The position numbers and the translations under genes are program-made. Of a DNA stretch of 22,612 nt, positions 12,694 through 20,943 are shown one piece after another. The stretch is from a virus, in IMG/VR virus record IMGVR_UViG_3300035698_010137, positions 1 through 22,612 of that record, one strand, 5' to 3'. The notes beneath the pieces are model-generated. The model had not been told where the DNA came from. It saw nothing but the letters and a program-made list of their open reading frames with translations, and ran no database searches. Within the stretch, counting starts at the first letter, position 1. The number at the start of each line of letters is the position of its first letter.

Positions 12694-13887
12694 TTATTTA
12701 GTCGTTATCTGTCTTGATCCAAGCGTATCGATCTCATAATGTACGCCTACGGTCATGACAACAGCATCGCCCGCATATGCATCACCTGACGCCGCGATAC
12801 GCTCTAGTTTAAAGCAAAATTGGTCAAATGTATCTGGCACGGTTAGAGTGATTGCGGCAGTTACACGTTTATATTGAGTATCATATGCCGTCTCAAATTC
12901 TTCCTCCTCGACGGGCGAAATTGTTTCGTCATCGGCCACGGAAAAATAAGTGAGCTTCCAGCGAACGTAATCAGTTCCCGACGGCGCAACGTTACCGCTC
13001 CAATGCACGTGAAACTGCGTGCTGCTTCCGACTTTCATTTGGTGCGGCATCTCAATTGATGCGCTACCCTTTTCGCCGATCGCATATCCAAGACCGAATA
13101 TATCTGTCCCAGTCCCGGTATTGTCGTCAAACTCGACTACACCGGGACGGCTTGACGGATTTTCTAGCACAAGCGAACCAATGTTAGCGTCTTCCCAAGT
13201 CGTGGCCGTATCCGCAAAAACCAACGTCCCATCAGATTCAAACTCAAATTCTTTCTCTCCGGATGAATCATAGCCAACAGCAATTGCTGTGCCGTTGTCC
13301 CGAAAAGTCACCTCCCGAAAAGCAGCATCGGCAATGGTAGTTGCGCCTATGGGCGTACCGTCGATTGTGCCGCCGTCGATATTTACAGCCGTATAATCCT
13401 GTACTGCTATCGTCCCGCAACCCACGTCGCTAGGGACTGCTCCCGATTTATTAAGCTTTGTCCAAGCTATTGCCGCGCTTGCGCTAACGTCTGCGTTGGT
13501 GATGGCAAGAGCCGTATCGACCTTGCTCCAAGCGATAGCCGCCGATGCGTTGATATCCGCGTCAACAATGACCCCCGCTGTGATTGCCGTTGCGCCCGTG
13601 TTGTCAATAGTCACATCGCCAGAAGCCGCCACCGAATTAAATAACGACCCATCGGCAACAAGGATATTTCCGTCGGTCGTAGTCCCGACAAAGGCGAATG
13701 AGTCATTGACGTAAATCATCCATGACAGCAAGATATCCATTTCATTCGCGCTTGACAGCGTCGGTAGATGCACATACGTTACGCCTGATTTGTTATCAGC
13801 GGAATCGTCATGGGTCCAATCGGCAAGGTCTTTTGTGCCGTCGAACCAATCTGCGCCCTTTATTGCGGTCGGAGTAAGTACAGCCAT
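12694..13887 (-). CDS. Tail fibre-like protein with Ala-Ile-Ala-Trp repeats (397 aa)
   Basis: Residues ~1-90 (MAVLTPTAIKGADWFDG) form an N-terminal attachment domain. Residues ~108-145 contain two copies of the phage-fibre repeat Asp-[Ile/Val]-x-Ala-Ser-Ala-Ala-Ile-Ala-Trp-[Ser/Thr]-Lys. Residues ~175-195 carry DGTPIGATTIADAAF, another common fibre element. The C-terminal domain from ~270 has MKVGSSTQFHVHWSGN and DAVVMTVGVHYEIDTLGSRQ, a pattern seen in the terminal domains of many phage structural proteins. It is the first of the fibre genes after the distal-tail gene. Confidence 0.75.
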   Translation of the reverse strand: MAVLTPTAIKGADWFDGTKDLADWTHDDSADNKSGVTYVHLPTLSSANEMDILLSWMIYVNDSFAFVGTTTDGNILVADGSLFNSVAASGDVTIDNTGATAITAGVIVDADINASAAIAWSKVDTALAITNADVSASAAIAWTKLNKSGAVPSDVGCGTIAVQDYTAVNIDGGTIDGTPIGATTIADAAFREVTFRDNGTAIAVGYDSSGEKEFEFESDGTLVFADTATTWEDANIGSLVLENPSSRPGVVEFDDNTGTGTDIFGLGYAIGEKGSASIEMPHQMKVGSSTQFHVHWSGNVAPSGTDYVRWKLTYFSVADDETISPVEEEEFETAYDTQYKRVTAAITLTVPDTFDQFCFKLERIAASGDAYAGDAVVMTVGVHYEIDTLGSRQITTK

Positions 13888-13890
13888 TTT

Positions 13891-14310
13891 TTAGTCATCC
13901 CTGATAAAGGTAAATTGAGCATCTAACCATGTAAGATTATTGCGCCCGGTTGCCTGCGGATCGGTCAAGCGTATTCCGCCGCTGGGCATCAACTCGCAAC
14001 GTGTATAGCTTGCGCCAACGTCGTCTGTAACGGTGCAGGCTTTGTTGGCCATTGCCGTAAGGTCTGCATTGTAATAGCCGATTGCCACGGCAATGAGTCC
14101 AACGTAGCGGACTTTAGCAACAATGTTGCCGCCCGTAGCTCCGGCTCGGATTACAAAATTACCATCGACGCCCGGGACGTGATAGCGCTTGATATCGTAA
14201 TCCCGACTCCCCGGATTGATAGACAGCGCATATCTGCCGTCTGCATGGGCGAGGCCCGCATAAGTAATCACAGATGAATCTTTTGGCGTAATCGTAAATG
14301 TAATACTCAA
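13891..14310 (-). CDS. Distal-tail or tail-tip candidate with TTG start (139 aa)
   Basis: The protein reads (M)SITFTITPKDSSVITYAG onwards; further on are YDIKRYHVPGVDGNF and GGNIVAKVRYVGL, and it ends LTWLDAQFTFIRDD. The whole chain is beta-rich. It follows the tape-measure gene, the usual place of the distal tail protein, but no family signature is clear. The frame has no ATG near its beginning. The TTG at 14308-14310 is chosen because a GGAG lies 6 nt in front and the codon overlaps the tape-measure stop (TTGA). An upstream TTG at 14322 is less well placed. Confidence 0.55.
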   Translation of the reverse strand: MSITFTITPKDSSVITYAGLAHADGRYALSINPGSRDYDIKRYHVPGVDGNFVIRAGATGGNIVAKVRYVGLIAVAIGYYNADLTAMANKACTVTDDVGASYTRCELMPSGGIRLTDPQATGRNNLTWLDAQFTFIRDD

Positions 14311-15431
14311 ATCTTGCTCCAATCACCAAAGGCGCTTACTATCATTTTCTCTTGCGCCCGGGTCTGCAACGCTCTCGTTTGTATTGCTATTCGCCAATCA
14401 GGGCGTTTTGCAATCATGGCCTTGCGGTCTGATATATGTTGCTCAGCTGCTCTAATCTGGCCTTGCTGTAGCTTATCCATTTGCTTATCAAGTTCGAGTT
14501 CATATCCAGACGGCATTATATCGCTCAATGCCATCCACATACGTGGCAACAATAACGCGCTTGACCTTTGTACGGATAACCGGGTTATTGCTCTTGCGCG
14601 CAGATTCCGCTTGCGGAAAGCCCCATGGCCGAACCTTGCTCTTGCATCACTAACTTGTCTTGACAGTAACCCGGCAGCGGCTCCGGCCTGTGAGGCGGCT
14701 CCGGACTCGATGCCAAGCACAGACTTTGCTATTTCGGTGAAACTTGACATAGATGCGTAGAGTTCAGCCTTCTTGACAGCCTCATTTTGCGCTACTTCGA
14801 TCTGACCGATCCCTCGCAAAGTGCCCCCGGAAACCGTTCGCTGCAGCAATTTCCCGACCTGTGATTGCAGGTCACCCTTTGCTTTGTTGCCCGCTGCGAC
14901 ACCTCTATAATGACCCTTGACCACTGCATCCGTAGCAAGCAACGCACCAACAGCCAATCCGATAGGACCGGCGACCCCGGCCACCTTTGCGCCCGCACCC
15001 TTGATGCCCGCGCCAAATTTGGCTATCCGCAACGCGGTTTGAGTTTTCCCCCTTGCTGCATAACGTGCGGCGACGCGCGTTGTAATCTCGCCGACCTGCG
15101 CGACATCCCCAAGGGTAAAGCCCCCGCGCAATAATCTGTTTGTTGCTGACAGAGAGCGATTTATTTTTCCTGCCGTCCTGTTTGCCGCCGACCCTCTACC
15201 CGTCTTATCAACCTTGCCCTGCGCTACGACCCCGGCCTTACGCTCTGCTATCGACGCTTCTTTTGTGCGCAGGCTAACAACTCGTGCGCTATCCCCCGCC
15301 TTCTCCGCAGCCTTGGCCTCTCGCTTGATCCCCTTGAGCTCATTCGACAGGTCTTTCGCCGCCCCCTTGTAGTCGCCAAACAGGGCTTTAAGATCGACAG
15401 GCAAATCAACTTTTGTACTTGGTCCGGCCAT
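14307..15431 (-). CDS. Short tape-measure protein (374 aa)
   Basis: This long, mostly helical, Ala/Lys/Arg-rich protein starts MAGPSTKVDLPVDLKALFG. Residues ~25-135 are a charged coiled-coil-like region. Residues ~139-171 form a Gly/Ala-rich hydrophobic segment (GAKVAGVAGPIGLAVGALL) of the kind found in tape-measure proteins, thought to interact with membrane during DNA delivery. The C-terminal third is again charged helices. At 374 residues it is short for the family and would set a tail of roughly 55 nm at 0.15 nm per residue. It follows the chaperone candidate by a TAATG overlap. An internal virion or neck protein is the alternative. Confidence 0.6.
   Translation of the reverse strand: MAGPSTKVDLPVDLKALFGDYKGAAKDLSNELKGIKREAKAAEKAGDSARVVSLRTKEASIAERKAGVVAQGKVDKTGRGSAANRTAGKINRSLSATNRLLRGGFTLGDVAQVGEITTRVAARYAARGKTQTALRIAKFGAGIKGAGAKVAGVAGPIGLAVGALLATDAVVKGHYRGVAAGNKAKGDLQSQVGKLLQRTVSGGTLRGIGQIEVAQNEAVKKAELYASMSSFTEIAKSVLGIESGAASQAGAAAGLLSRQVSDARARFGHGAFRKRNLRARAITRLSVQRSSALLLPRMWMALSDIMPSGYELELDKQMDKLQQGQIRAAEQHISDRKAMIAKRPDWRIAIQTRALQTRAQEKMIVSAFGDWSKI
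14308..14320 (-). promoter_or_regulatory. Ribosome-binding site supporting a TTG start
   Basis: On the minus strand GGAG (14317-14320) is followed after 6 nt by TTG (14308-14310). The TTG shares two bases with the TGA stop of the tape-measure gene, a coupled stop/start pair. This site decides the start of the distal-tail candidate. Confidence 0.55.
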
Positions 15432-15694
15432 TATGCATGTTCCACTTTAAGGGCCGGATGATTGTCGCTCTTCAACAACTTCAAGCCTCTTTCGTTGTGC
15501 GCTTCTTCGTCGAAATCTGGCTCTGTGTATGCCTGGATGCTGTCAAGCCATTCATCAAATTCTATCACCCGCGTCTGCAACGTCATAAACGCTTGAGTGA
15601 TTTCCGCATCGCTCCAGCTAGAGCAATCGCCACGGCACTCAATGCGCAAGTGAGCAAGCATCCAATTACGGATCAAAATCTTTCTGTCATCCAT
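15431..15694 (-). CDS. Tail-assembly-chaperone candidate (87 aa)
   Basis: This 87-residue acidic protein starts MDDRKILIRNWMLAHLRIEC and ends NHPALKVEHA. It lies exactly between the tail-tube candidate and the tape-measure gene, where tailed phages encode tail-assembly chaperones. No second frame and no slippery frameshift site typical of gpG/gpGT pairs is evident; only one short gene is present. The start has AAGGTG 9 nt upstream. The role is inferred from position only. Confidence 0.5.
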   Translation of the reverse strand: MDDRKILIRNWMLAHLRIECRGDCSSWSDAEITQAFMTLQTRVIEFDEWLDSIQAYTEPDFDEEAHNERGLKLLKSDNHPALKVEHA

Positions 15695-15703
15695 AGCATC
15701 ACC

Positions 15704-16099
15704 TTATGTTATCGGTACGGTCTTGCCGTCTTCCGATTCGTGGACAAAGCGCATTTCTGCATCACCGATGGCCGCACGCTCCTGCGACCCGCCAACACCC
15801 TCCAGCACCATGTCGGACAGAGTCACGCTTGCGGTAGATGACTTGGTTGAGAGCGTGTAGACAAGGTCAGACTTAGTCCCGATAGCATGCGTCTGCTTTA
15901 CCTCTTGTACCCGCACTGACGCCCGCATTTCCTTGTCAACAGAAAACTGCGTGCGCGGATATTCATCGTCGCCAGAGCGCGAACCCTCAGACCGCGATTC
16001 GTGGTCGTAGGTAACGGCAAGAGTTCCGCCGTCTGTCGCATCCCAACTCTCGGCGTTCCACGTGACGGTTTTCGGGTAAATAGTAACTATTACAGCCAT
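15704..16099 (-). CDS. Major tail-tube protein candidate (131 aa)
   Basis: The protein starts MAVIVTIYPKTVTWNAESW and is almost wholly beta-predicted, with a central glycine/serine/charged loop (GSRSGDDEYP), strands such as SDLVYTLSTKSSTASVTL, and a C-terminal DGKTVPIT. Size, beta content and position between the completion protein and the chaperone/tape-measure pair fit a small tail-tube protein. The start has AGGAG 9 nt upstream. No specific family signature is certain. Confidence 0.5.
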   Translation of the reverse strand: MAVIVTIYPKTVTWNAESWDATDGGTLAVTYDHESRSEGSRSGDDEYPRTQFSVDKEMRASVRVQEVKQTHAIGTKSDLVYTLSTKSSTASVTLSDMVLEGVGGSQERAAIGDAEMRFVHESEDGKTVPIT

Positions 16100-16110
16100 T
16101 TCAAAAACTC

Positions 16111-16869
16111 CTATGAAGAATTAGCGGCCCCGTTTATTTCACCTAAAACAAGGTCTGCAATCTTTTCCAATGCGACCTTTATCATCGCCCGTTCTTGCGG
16201 AGGCCGAAGATAGAAAAACCTCCTCGGCTTTACGACGGACGCCTCGCCAACCTTTATCGATTTTTCCTTTTGTTCTTTTCGGCTTATCATCACGCCTTGA
16301 GTTTTAACCCCCGTCCGAAACGTCCGACCTCTTTCTATAGCATCAATCGCCCGGTCTGATATTTCCGCCTGACCTAGCGCATATTTCTTGATTGACTTCT
16401 TGGCTCTCTGTCCGGCCTTTGCGCGCCTGACTTGCGCAGTACCAAAACCACTAGGCACGATATCGCCTGAAGTTCTCACAACATGCTCCAGGATAACGCG
16501 GCCTGAATTTATCGAGCCAGCGACAACATAAGAATCGTTAGCCGAACGTCCCGAATATTTTTTCATCCCAGAAGTCGGGAAAGTCACGATAAACGAAAAG
16601 CTCCCTTTACTAATTCTCGGATGAACAATTACGCGGTTGATATTAGCCTGCAATGTCCCGGTCTGACTCTTGATACCAGCGGCCCGCATATTCTGCGCAA
16701 TGGCCGCTCTAGCGATCCCCTCTGTTGCCTCTGCCGCCTGCTCTACAATTGGCTGCAAAACATCATCGGGTAAATCAGCGATAGCCTCAAGCGCCTTTAC
16801 ATTCCGGTCAACATAGGTCGCCGCCTTGCGGAATGCGCGGCTAGATACTCCAGAGCGTAGTGCAGGCAT
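16111..16869 (-). CDS. HK97 gp10-like tail-completion or neck protein (252 aa)
   Basis: The N-terminal part starts MPALRSGVSSRAFRKAATYV and continues with a helix ending in EGIARAAIAQNMRAAGI and the turn SQTGTLQANI (TGTL at ~70-73). This helix, Ser/Thr-Gly-Thr-Leu and strand layout is the hallmark of the HK97 gp10 family that joins heads to tails. The C-terminal half is strongly basic (VRRAKAGQRAKKSIKKYALG) and longer than in most members, so an extra domain may be present. The start overlaps the previous stop (TGATG). Confidence 0.65.
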   Translation of the reverse strand: MPALRSGVSSRAFRKAATYVDRNVKALEAIADLPDDVLQPIVEQAAEATEGIARAAIAQNMRAAGIKSQTGTLQANINRVIVHPRISKGSFSFIVTFPTSGMKKYSGRSANDSYVVAGSINSGRVILEHVVRTSGDIVPSGFGTAQVRRAKAGQRAKKSIKKYALGQAEISDRAIDAIERGRTFRTGVKTQGVMISRKEQKEKSIKVGEASVVKPRRFFYLRPPQERAMIKVALEKIADLVLGEINGAANSS

Positions 16870-17240
16870 CAGTGCGCAAACCTTTCGCCGTAGGTCTGTG
16901 TATTCATCGTGACGCCGCTACAGTCTGCGAGCGTCCCGTTGTTTGTCTCATAATCAGCAACATCGTACACCGTAGCGTTGTATGTTATCGTTGCCCCCGG
17001 CTTGATTGCCAGTGGCGGGAAATTGGTTTGCTTCGGGGCGAAGAATGTTAATAGCTGCATGTCCGTTGACGAATTTTGATTTAGCGTCGTCCCCCGACCA
17101 TATGGCTCGATCGCTGCGTATATCGTCACCGCGCTGTCACCCGGATTGACAAAGCTAATCTGTATGTACTGCCCGCTCTGGATCAATGCGCACAGAGCAG
17201 CTCCCGCTATGTCATCCTGCAAGTTTCCGCAAGCCATCAT
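16869..17240 (-). CDS. Head-tail connector-region protein (123 aa)
   Basis: This 123-residue beta-rich protein starts MMACGNLQDDIAGAALCALI and has strands YIQISFVNPGDSAVTIYAAI and ATITYNATVYDVADY. It has no membrane or signal features. It overlaps both neighbours by a few bases, between a connector gene and the gp10-like gene, so a stopper or neck role is likely by position. The ATG ATG start leaves two possible initiation codons (17240 or 17237). No family recognised. Confidence 0.55.
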   Translation of the reverse strand: MMACGNLQDDIAGAALCALIQSGQYIQISFVNPGDSAVTIYAAIEPYGRGTTLNQNSSTDMQLLTFFAPKQTNFPPLAIKPGATITYNATVYDVADYETNNGTLADCSGVTMNTQTYGERFAH

Positions 17241-17644
17241 CTTATCCTTGGTAACGATATATTAATATCGGCCTTGTGTTCGATCTCTTTGTGGATGCGG
17301 TAAAACGGGACTATGACCTTGACCTGTCGCTGGATCTCTTGACGATCTAGATTAGGGTCTGAGCTAATACCAGATATCGCACCTACTTGACCGTCGACGA
17401 TAGCCGTTGTGCGAGTCCCAATCGCAATCCAGCATGTCAGATACTCGACGAGAACCGTCTCCACATCCGGATCAAGAGCGGTCAAAAAGTCTGTTATCAA
17501 ACCATACGCTTGATATGTACTATTCTGGATGGTGTAGACTTGCATCGCCATATTTTCGCGATCCGTTGGCGTGTATTTAGTCGGCGAATATGGAACCTCA
17601 AGCACCTGGAACAATGCTATCTCTTGCGCTTTTGTAAGTGCCAT
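17237..17644 (-). CDS. Head-tail connector protein candidate (135 aa)
   Basis: This mostly helical protein starts MALTKAQEIALFQVLEVPYS. It contains YQAYGLITDFLTALDPDVET and ends with a basic segment (RQVKVIVPFYRIHKEIEHK). As the first gene after the capsid gene, a helical protein of this size is usually the connector that docks on the portal. I set the start at ATG 17644, with AGGA about 9 nt upstream; the longer frame to 17680 would begin inside the terminator hairpin. Confidence 0.6.
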   Translation of the reverse strand: MALTKAQEIALFQVLEVPYSPTKYTPTDRENMAMQVYTIQNSTYQAYGLITDFLTALDPDVETVLVEYLTCWIAIGTRTTAIVDGQVGAISGISSDPNLDRQEIQRQVKVIVPFYRIHKEIEHKADINISLPRIR

Positions 17645-17665
17645 TGTCTTAATTCCTGAAAAGGT

Positions 17666-17709
17666 AAAAAGACCCGCCAACCAACAAGCATAACTTGCCA
17701 GTTGGCGGG
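17666..17709 (-). terminator. Intrinsic terminator directly after the capsid gene
   Basis: A 9-bp stem (cccgccaac at 17673-17681 with gttggcggg at 17701-17709) continues, after a small internal loop, with a second 4-bp stem (caag/cttg) and a 5-nt loop. On the minus strand it is followed by TCTTTTT (17666-17672). It begins 11 nt after the capsid stop codon and ends just before the Shine-Dalgarno sequence of the connector gene. It should lower transcription of the tail genes relative to the capsid gene. Confidence 0.8.
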
Positions 17710-17720
17710 ATGATTATTTA

Positions 17721-18896
17721 CTAGGATGCATACGTCTCGACGCGGCACAGACGGCGGCTATCGATGGCGTTAGAGCCCCAGACGAGCGACACCTCAAACG
17801 CGATCTGTGCGTACTGCTCAAACACGGTCAACGCCATAACCACGCCGGACCGCTCATCATAAATCGGGAACTGGTTGCCCTGCGTGCTAAATCCCAGGAC
17901 ATTATCAGCCGGGATGCGCGTAACCAGCCCGAGGCCCCGGAAATCGCCCGCGAGGGTGACAAGCGAGGTACCAGTGGCAAGGGTCACAGCACCACTCGCA
18001 GCGGCGGCAGATTCGAGGCCACGGTCAAGCGACAGGGTCACTTCACCGGCGGCAGAGGCCTGTGTAGCCGCTGCCTGCAGCGCATAATCATAACCATGTA
18101 TAGTCACAACATCGCCAATCTCCAAATCACACGCGCCGGTTGCAGCTGCAACCGTGCACAGGATGGTAGTATCGCCAACGGCAGGAGTAGTACCGGCCTT
18201 GACGATCATGCCGGTGGTGATAGTCCCGGTGGTATGCGTAGGCGTTTGATGATCGGCTAACATGCCAAACCCAAGCTGGGGCGGCAAGATTCCCATATTC
18301 CGGACGGCGTTATCACCGGCGTAATTGACAAACTGCGTCGCGTCAAGTTTCTTGACGGCCTGCTCGTCTTTAAGGCTCATAACGTGATAACGGTTGTCTT
18401 TTGGGCACAGCTCTTTCGTCAGCGCGTAGTCAGCATCCGAGAGTATATCAATGCTCGAAGCATATGCCCCCGTTCCCGCGGTACCGACGTGGTTATAGAC
18501 CTTGGTGTAATTGGTAAACAGCTCCGCATTCAGCGCATAACTGACCGCGCGGACCGCCTCTTTTGTCTGCTCCATCGCCAGAGATTCAAGTTGGTAATCC
18601 TGACCTTCTTTTCCAGAAAGCGAGAACGCGGCTTTCTGGAAATTGTCAATAGTTATCGACTCACTGCCAACGGTGATATCGGACGGCGCGGGCGCGATGT
18701 TTGCAGCGGAAACCGGAGTTGCAGCCAATGCAGCGGGGACGCCCATATTTACCTTTTGCCCGATCTGCCCAGCCGCGTCAGATGCATCCTTGCTAGTGAT
18801 CGACGCCAGGGCCATTGACTGCGACAGCGCTTCCTTTGCTGCGCCGATAATGTTGGGCATAATGCCAGAAACTGCGCCAGCGATTATATTAGCCAT
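17721..18896 (-). CDS. Major capsid protein, P22 coat-like (391 aa)
   Basis: The protein starts MANIIAGAVSGIMPNIIGAA, then has an N-arm and the stretch SDITVGSESITIDNFQKAAF followed by an E-loop-type region and a long backbone helix (LESLAMEQTKEAVRAVSYAL). This pattern is that of P22 coat-like HK97-fold capsid proteins. Residues ~221-316 form an Ala/Thr/Gly-rich beta insertion (GTITTGMIVKAGTTPAVGD to LSLDRGLESAAAASG) at the place where P22 coat carries its I-domain. The last part (YDERSGVVMALTVFEQYAQI) returns to the core. The start has GGAG 9 nt upstream; a strong terminator follows the stop. The length is a little below that of P22 coat (about 430). Confidence 0.85.
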   Translation of the reverse strand: MANIIAGAVSGIMPNIIGAAKEALSQSMALASITSKDASDAAGQIGQKVNMGVPAALAATPVSAANIAPAPSDITVGSESITIDNFQKAAFSLSGKEGQDYQLESLAMEQTKEAVRAVSYALNAELFTNYTKVYNHVGTAGTGAYASSIDILSDADYALTKELCPKDNRYHVMSLKDEQAVKKLDATQFVNYAGDNAVRNMGILPPQLGFGMLADHQTPTHTTGTITTGMIVKAGTTPAVGDTTILCTVAAATGACDLEIGDVVTIHGYDYALQAAATQASAAGEVTLSLDRGLESAAAASGAVTLATGTSLVTLAGDFRGLGLVTRIPADNVLGFSTQGNQFPIYDERSGVVMALTVFEQYAQIAFEVSLVWGSNAIDSRRLCRVETYAS

Positions 18897-18922
18897 CTTT
18901 GATTCTCCAAATATTTAGAGCG

Positions 18923-19606
18923 TTACCGCTTGCCGTCCCATTGGTAATTACCGGATGCAAGCTGGTCTTTGCTCAAACGTCCCATCTCTCGATTAGACAC
19001 AAGTGTCACACTTTCGACGCCGCCCAAATGCGTCGCCGAACCATTACCCATCGGAGAGCGTTTTTGAGGCAGGAGCTTCTGCCCTCTATCCGACGCAATA
19101 TACGATTGCGCCCATTCGCCCAAACCGATTTCGATCTCATCATGACCCCGGTATGATATATCGAGATTGCCAAGGTCATCATCACTCAGGACAAAGTTAG
19201 ACTTTTCACGGCTCAATACCGCATCAACTGCAATGTCTGCAAGGTCCGCATCTGCTCCATGCTCCAGCAACTGATTTTTAATGCTGCCGCGCAAGTTAGC
19301 CTGTCTTGCCCGTGCCGTCTGCTCTTTCATCGCATTGACTTCGCTTTGCAACGCTTGATACTCGGTTGACTTTTGCGCACCTTCAGTATCTGTAATGCTT
19401 GCAGGTTTCAGTTCTGATATCGCAGAACTGATCCGCTCCATATCGCCCGTCATTTTACCAAGCGCGGAAGATTGACCGTTGATCCGCTGCATCGCTTTGT
19501 CAAAATCTGCCTTCGTTACATAGCTTTCATTTTCGTTTGAGGGCGCATCTGTTGCAGGCGGTGCGTCCGTTGCCGCCGGGGCTACATTGATTTCGCTAGC
19601 CGACAT
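18923..19606 (-). CDS. Capsid scaffold-like coiled-coil protein (227 aa)
   Basis: The N terminus (MSASEINVAPAATDAPPATD) is disordered, Ala/Pro-rich and acidic. Residues ~30-110 are a helical, coiled-coil-like region (KADFDKAMQRINGQSSALGK, then YQALQSEVNAMKEQTARARQ) and the C-terminal part is short and basic. This is the usual texture of a phage scaffolding protein, and the gene sits between portal and capsid as expected. No protease motif is visible. ATG 19606 is chosen because GGAG lies about 8 nt upstream; starts at 19636 (ATG) or 19642 (TTG) lie in a hairpin and have no such signal. Confidence 0.65.
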   Translation of the reverse strand: MSASEINVAPAATDAPPATDAPSNENESYVTKADFDKAMQRINGQSSALGKMTGDMERISSAISELKPASITDTEGAQKSTEYQALQSEVNAMKEQTARARQANLRGSIKNQLLEHGADADLADIAVDAVLSREKSNFVLSDDDLGNLDISYRGHDEIEIGLGEWAQSYIASDRGQKLLPQKRSPMGNGSATHLGGVESVTLVSNREMGRLSKDQLASGNYQWDGKR

Positions 19607-19630
19607 ATCCACATCTCCATCTATCAGTGA

Positions 19631-19648
19631 GGCCATTATCAAATGGCC
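19631..19648 (-). other. Short perfect hairpin between portal and scaffold genes
   Basis: GGCCATT and AATGGCC (7-bp perfect stem, 19631-19637 with 19642-19648) flank a 4-nt loop. There is no T run, so it is not an intrinsic terminator. It lies in the short portal-scaffold gap and would fold in the messenger RNA just upstream of the scaffold ribosome-binding site; it also sequesters the alternative ATG at 19636. Confidence 0.5.
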
Positions 19649-19653
19649 GATTA

Positions 19654-20940
19654 TTAATTTTCGTTTTCCATCTCTTCTTTTTCTTCGCTCTCGTCATCGT
19701 CTCCATATTCTGGCACATCATCATTAGCGAGTTGTTTGCCCAAGTCGTCAAACGAGACCGAGAAAGAATTAAATCCGAGTAACTTATATTCATCATTTCT
19801 CTTATTGCGGAAGATCAAAATACTGTTTAATGCCCGCGCAAGTGCCTCTTTGATCGGCCAGGCAAACGACGCTAGCAACACATGCATCGGGTCACGCATT
19901 GCATCGATAGCCGCGCCTGACAGCCTACCGGCTTGCGGTATGCTTGCCGCCTCAAGAGCCATCGCTTGGATACCCGTATAAAGATTCTTTTCAAGGCGCT
20001 GAATGTCTTCAAACGATGGCTTAAACGCGTCACCGTTTGGCGTCGAGTAAAGGTACGAATCAGCAGGGTCAAGTTTAATCGCGCTTGTTTCGCTCGAGAT
20101 GATTGACCCAATATCTTTGTCGGTCTTGATGACTGCCTGCGGAAAAGCGCACATGTCAATCAGCCAAGAAAGGGACGCTTCGCGATTAAACAACGCAACA
20201 GCCGTATCGTAAATCCGATCCATAACCCACTGACCGGGACGCAGTTTTACCTCAATTACCGGACAACGTCCGAAGTCATGGTCTGCAGTAGAGACCAAAT
20301 TTACCAGGTCACCTTGCTTTGGCTCCTTGTCCGCATCGACTGTTATCTCATACGTGGCGATAGTCGTATCGGTGTAGTATGTATATCGGATCGTCTTCTT
20401 GCGTTTCTCGCAAATCCCGTCATGCTCAATCATGACGGTTTTTATTCGAGCCCATATCAATTCCGCCCTATCGTTGTGTTGCCAATCATCAACTATAGCC
20501 CCGCTTGGAGCGGATATCCTAAACTGGTCAAAGTCAGGATCGTCCTCTACCAGCATGTAAGCTCGTCCGAACTTCAGTCCAGACAATAGGACATCTCGCA
20601 TAACGATAGGCAAATCAGTTCCGATGCCGTCGCAATCCTCGTTCAGCGTGCCGAGCTCTTTGTTTTCCGTCTTAATGACTGGCTCAACGTTAAACGTCGC
20701 AGCCGTAAACCAATCGACAAGACCGCCAACACGATTCGCATAGCGTGCGCTTTTCTTCCGGTTTTCGTATTGCTGTTTGTAGACTTTTTCGGATTCGCGC
20801 TTAGTCAAAAACCGGTCTATCAGCGTGTGGAATTTATCGCCACCGGAATACATGGCGTCATACCGCGCAAGCTTATCAGCTCGATAATCCGGGCCGGTCT
20901 TGGATATAGCCTTGTATTCTACTGTGCTCGGGAATCTCAT
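19654..20940 (-). CDS. Portal protein (428 aa)
   Basis: The protein starts MRFPSTVEYKAISKTGPDYR. The first ~140 residues are helical (including YENRKKSARYANRVGGLVDW), followed by a beta region (YTYYTDTTIATYEITVDADK). A helical stem and crown region contains DTAVALFNREASLSWLIDMC and IPQAGRLSGAAIDAMRDPMH (~334-353), which is typical of SPP1-gp6-like or DUF4055-like portals. The C terminus is very acidic (EYGDDDESEEKEEMENEN). It lies 3 bp behind the large terminase and before the scaffold gene, the canonical place for a dodecameric portal. Length is normal for small portals. Confidence 0.8.
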   Translation of the reverse strand: MRFPSTVEYKAISKTGPDYRADKLARYDAMYSGGDKFHTLIDRFLTKRESEKVYKQQYENRKKSARYANRVGGLVDWFTAATFNVEPVIKTENKELGTLNEDCDGIGTDLPIVMRDVLLSGLKFGRAYMLVEDDPDFDQFRISAPSGAIVDDWQHNDRAELIWARIKTVMIEHDGICEKRKKTIRYTYYTDTTIATYEITVDADKEPKQGDLVNLVSTADHDFGRCPVIEVKLRPGQWVMDRIYDTAVALFNREASLSWLIDMCAFPQAVIKTDKDIGSIISSETSAIKLDPADSYLYSTPNGDAFKPSFEDIQRLEKNLYTGIQAMALEAASIPQAGRLSGAAIDAMRDPMHVLLASFAWPIKEALARALNSILIFRNKRNDEYKLLGFNSFSVSFDDLGKQLANDDVPEYGDDDESEEKEEMENEN

Positions 20941-20943
20941 AGA

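Noticed and set aside
15431-15704. Programmed frameshift of the gpG/gpGT type between tube and tape-measure genes
   Set aside because: Only one short frame is present between the two genes and no obvious slippery heptamer followed by a second open frame was seen.
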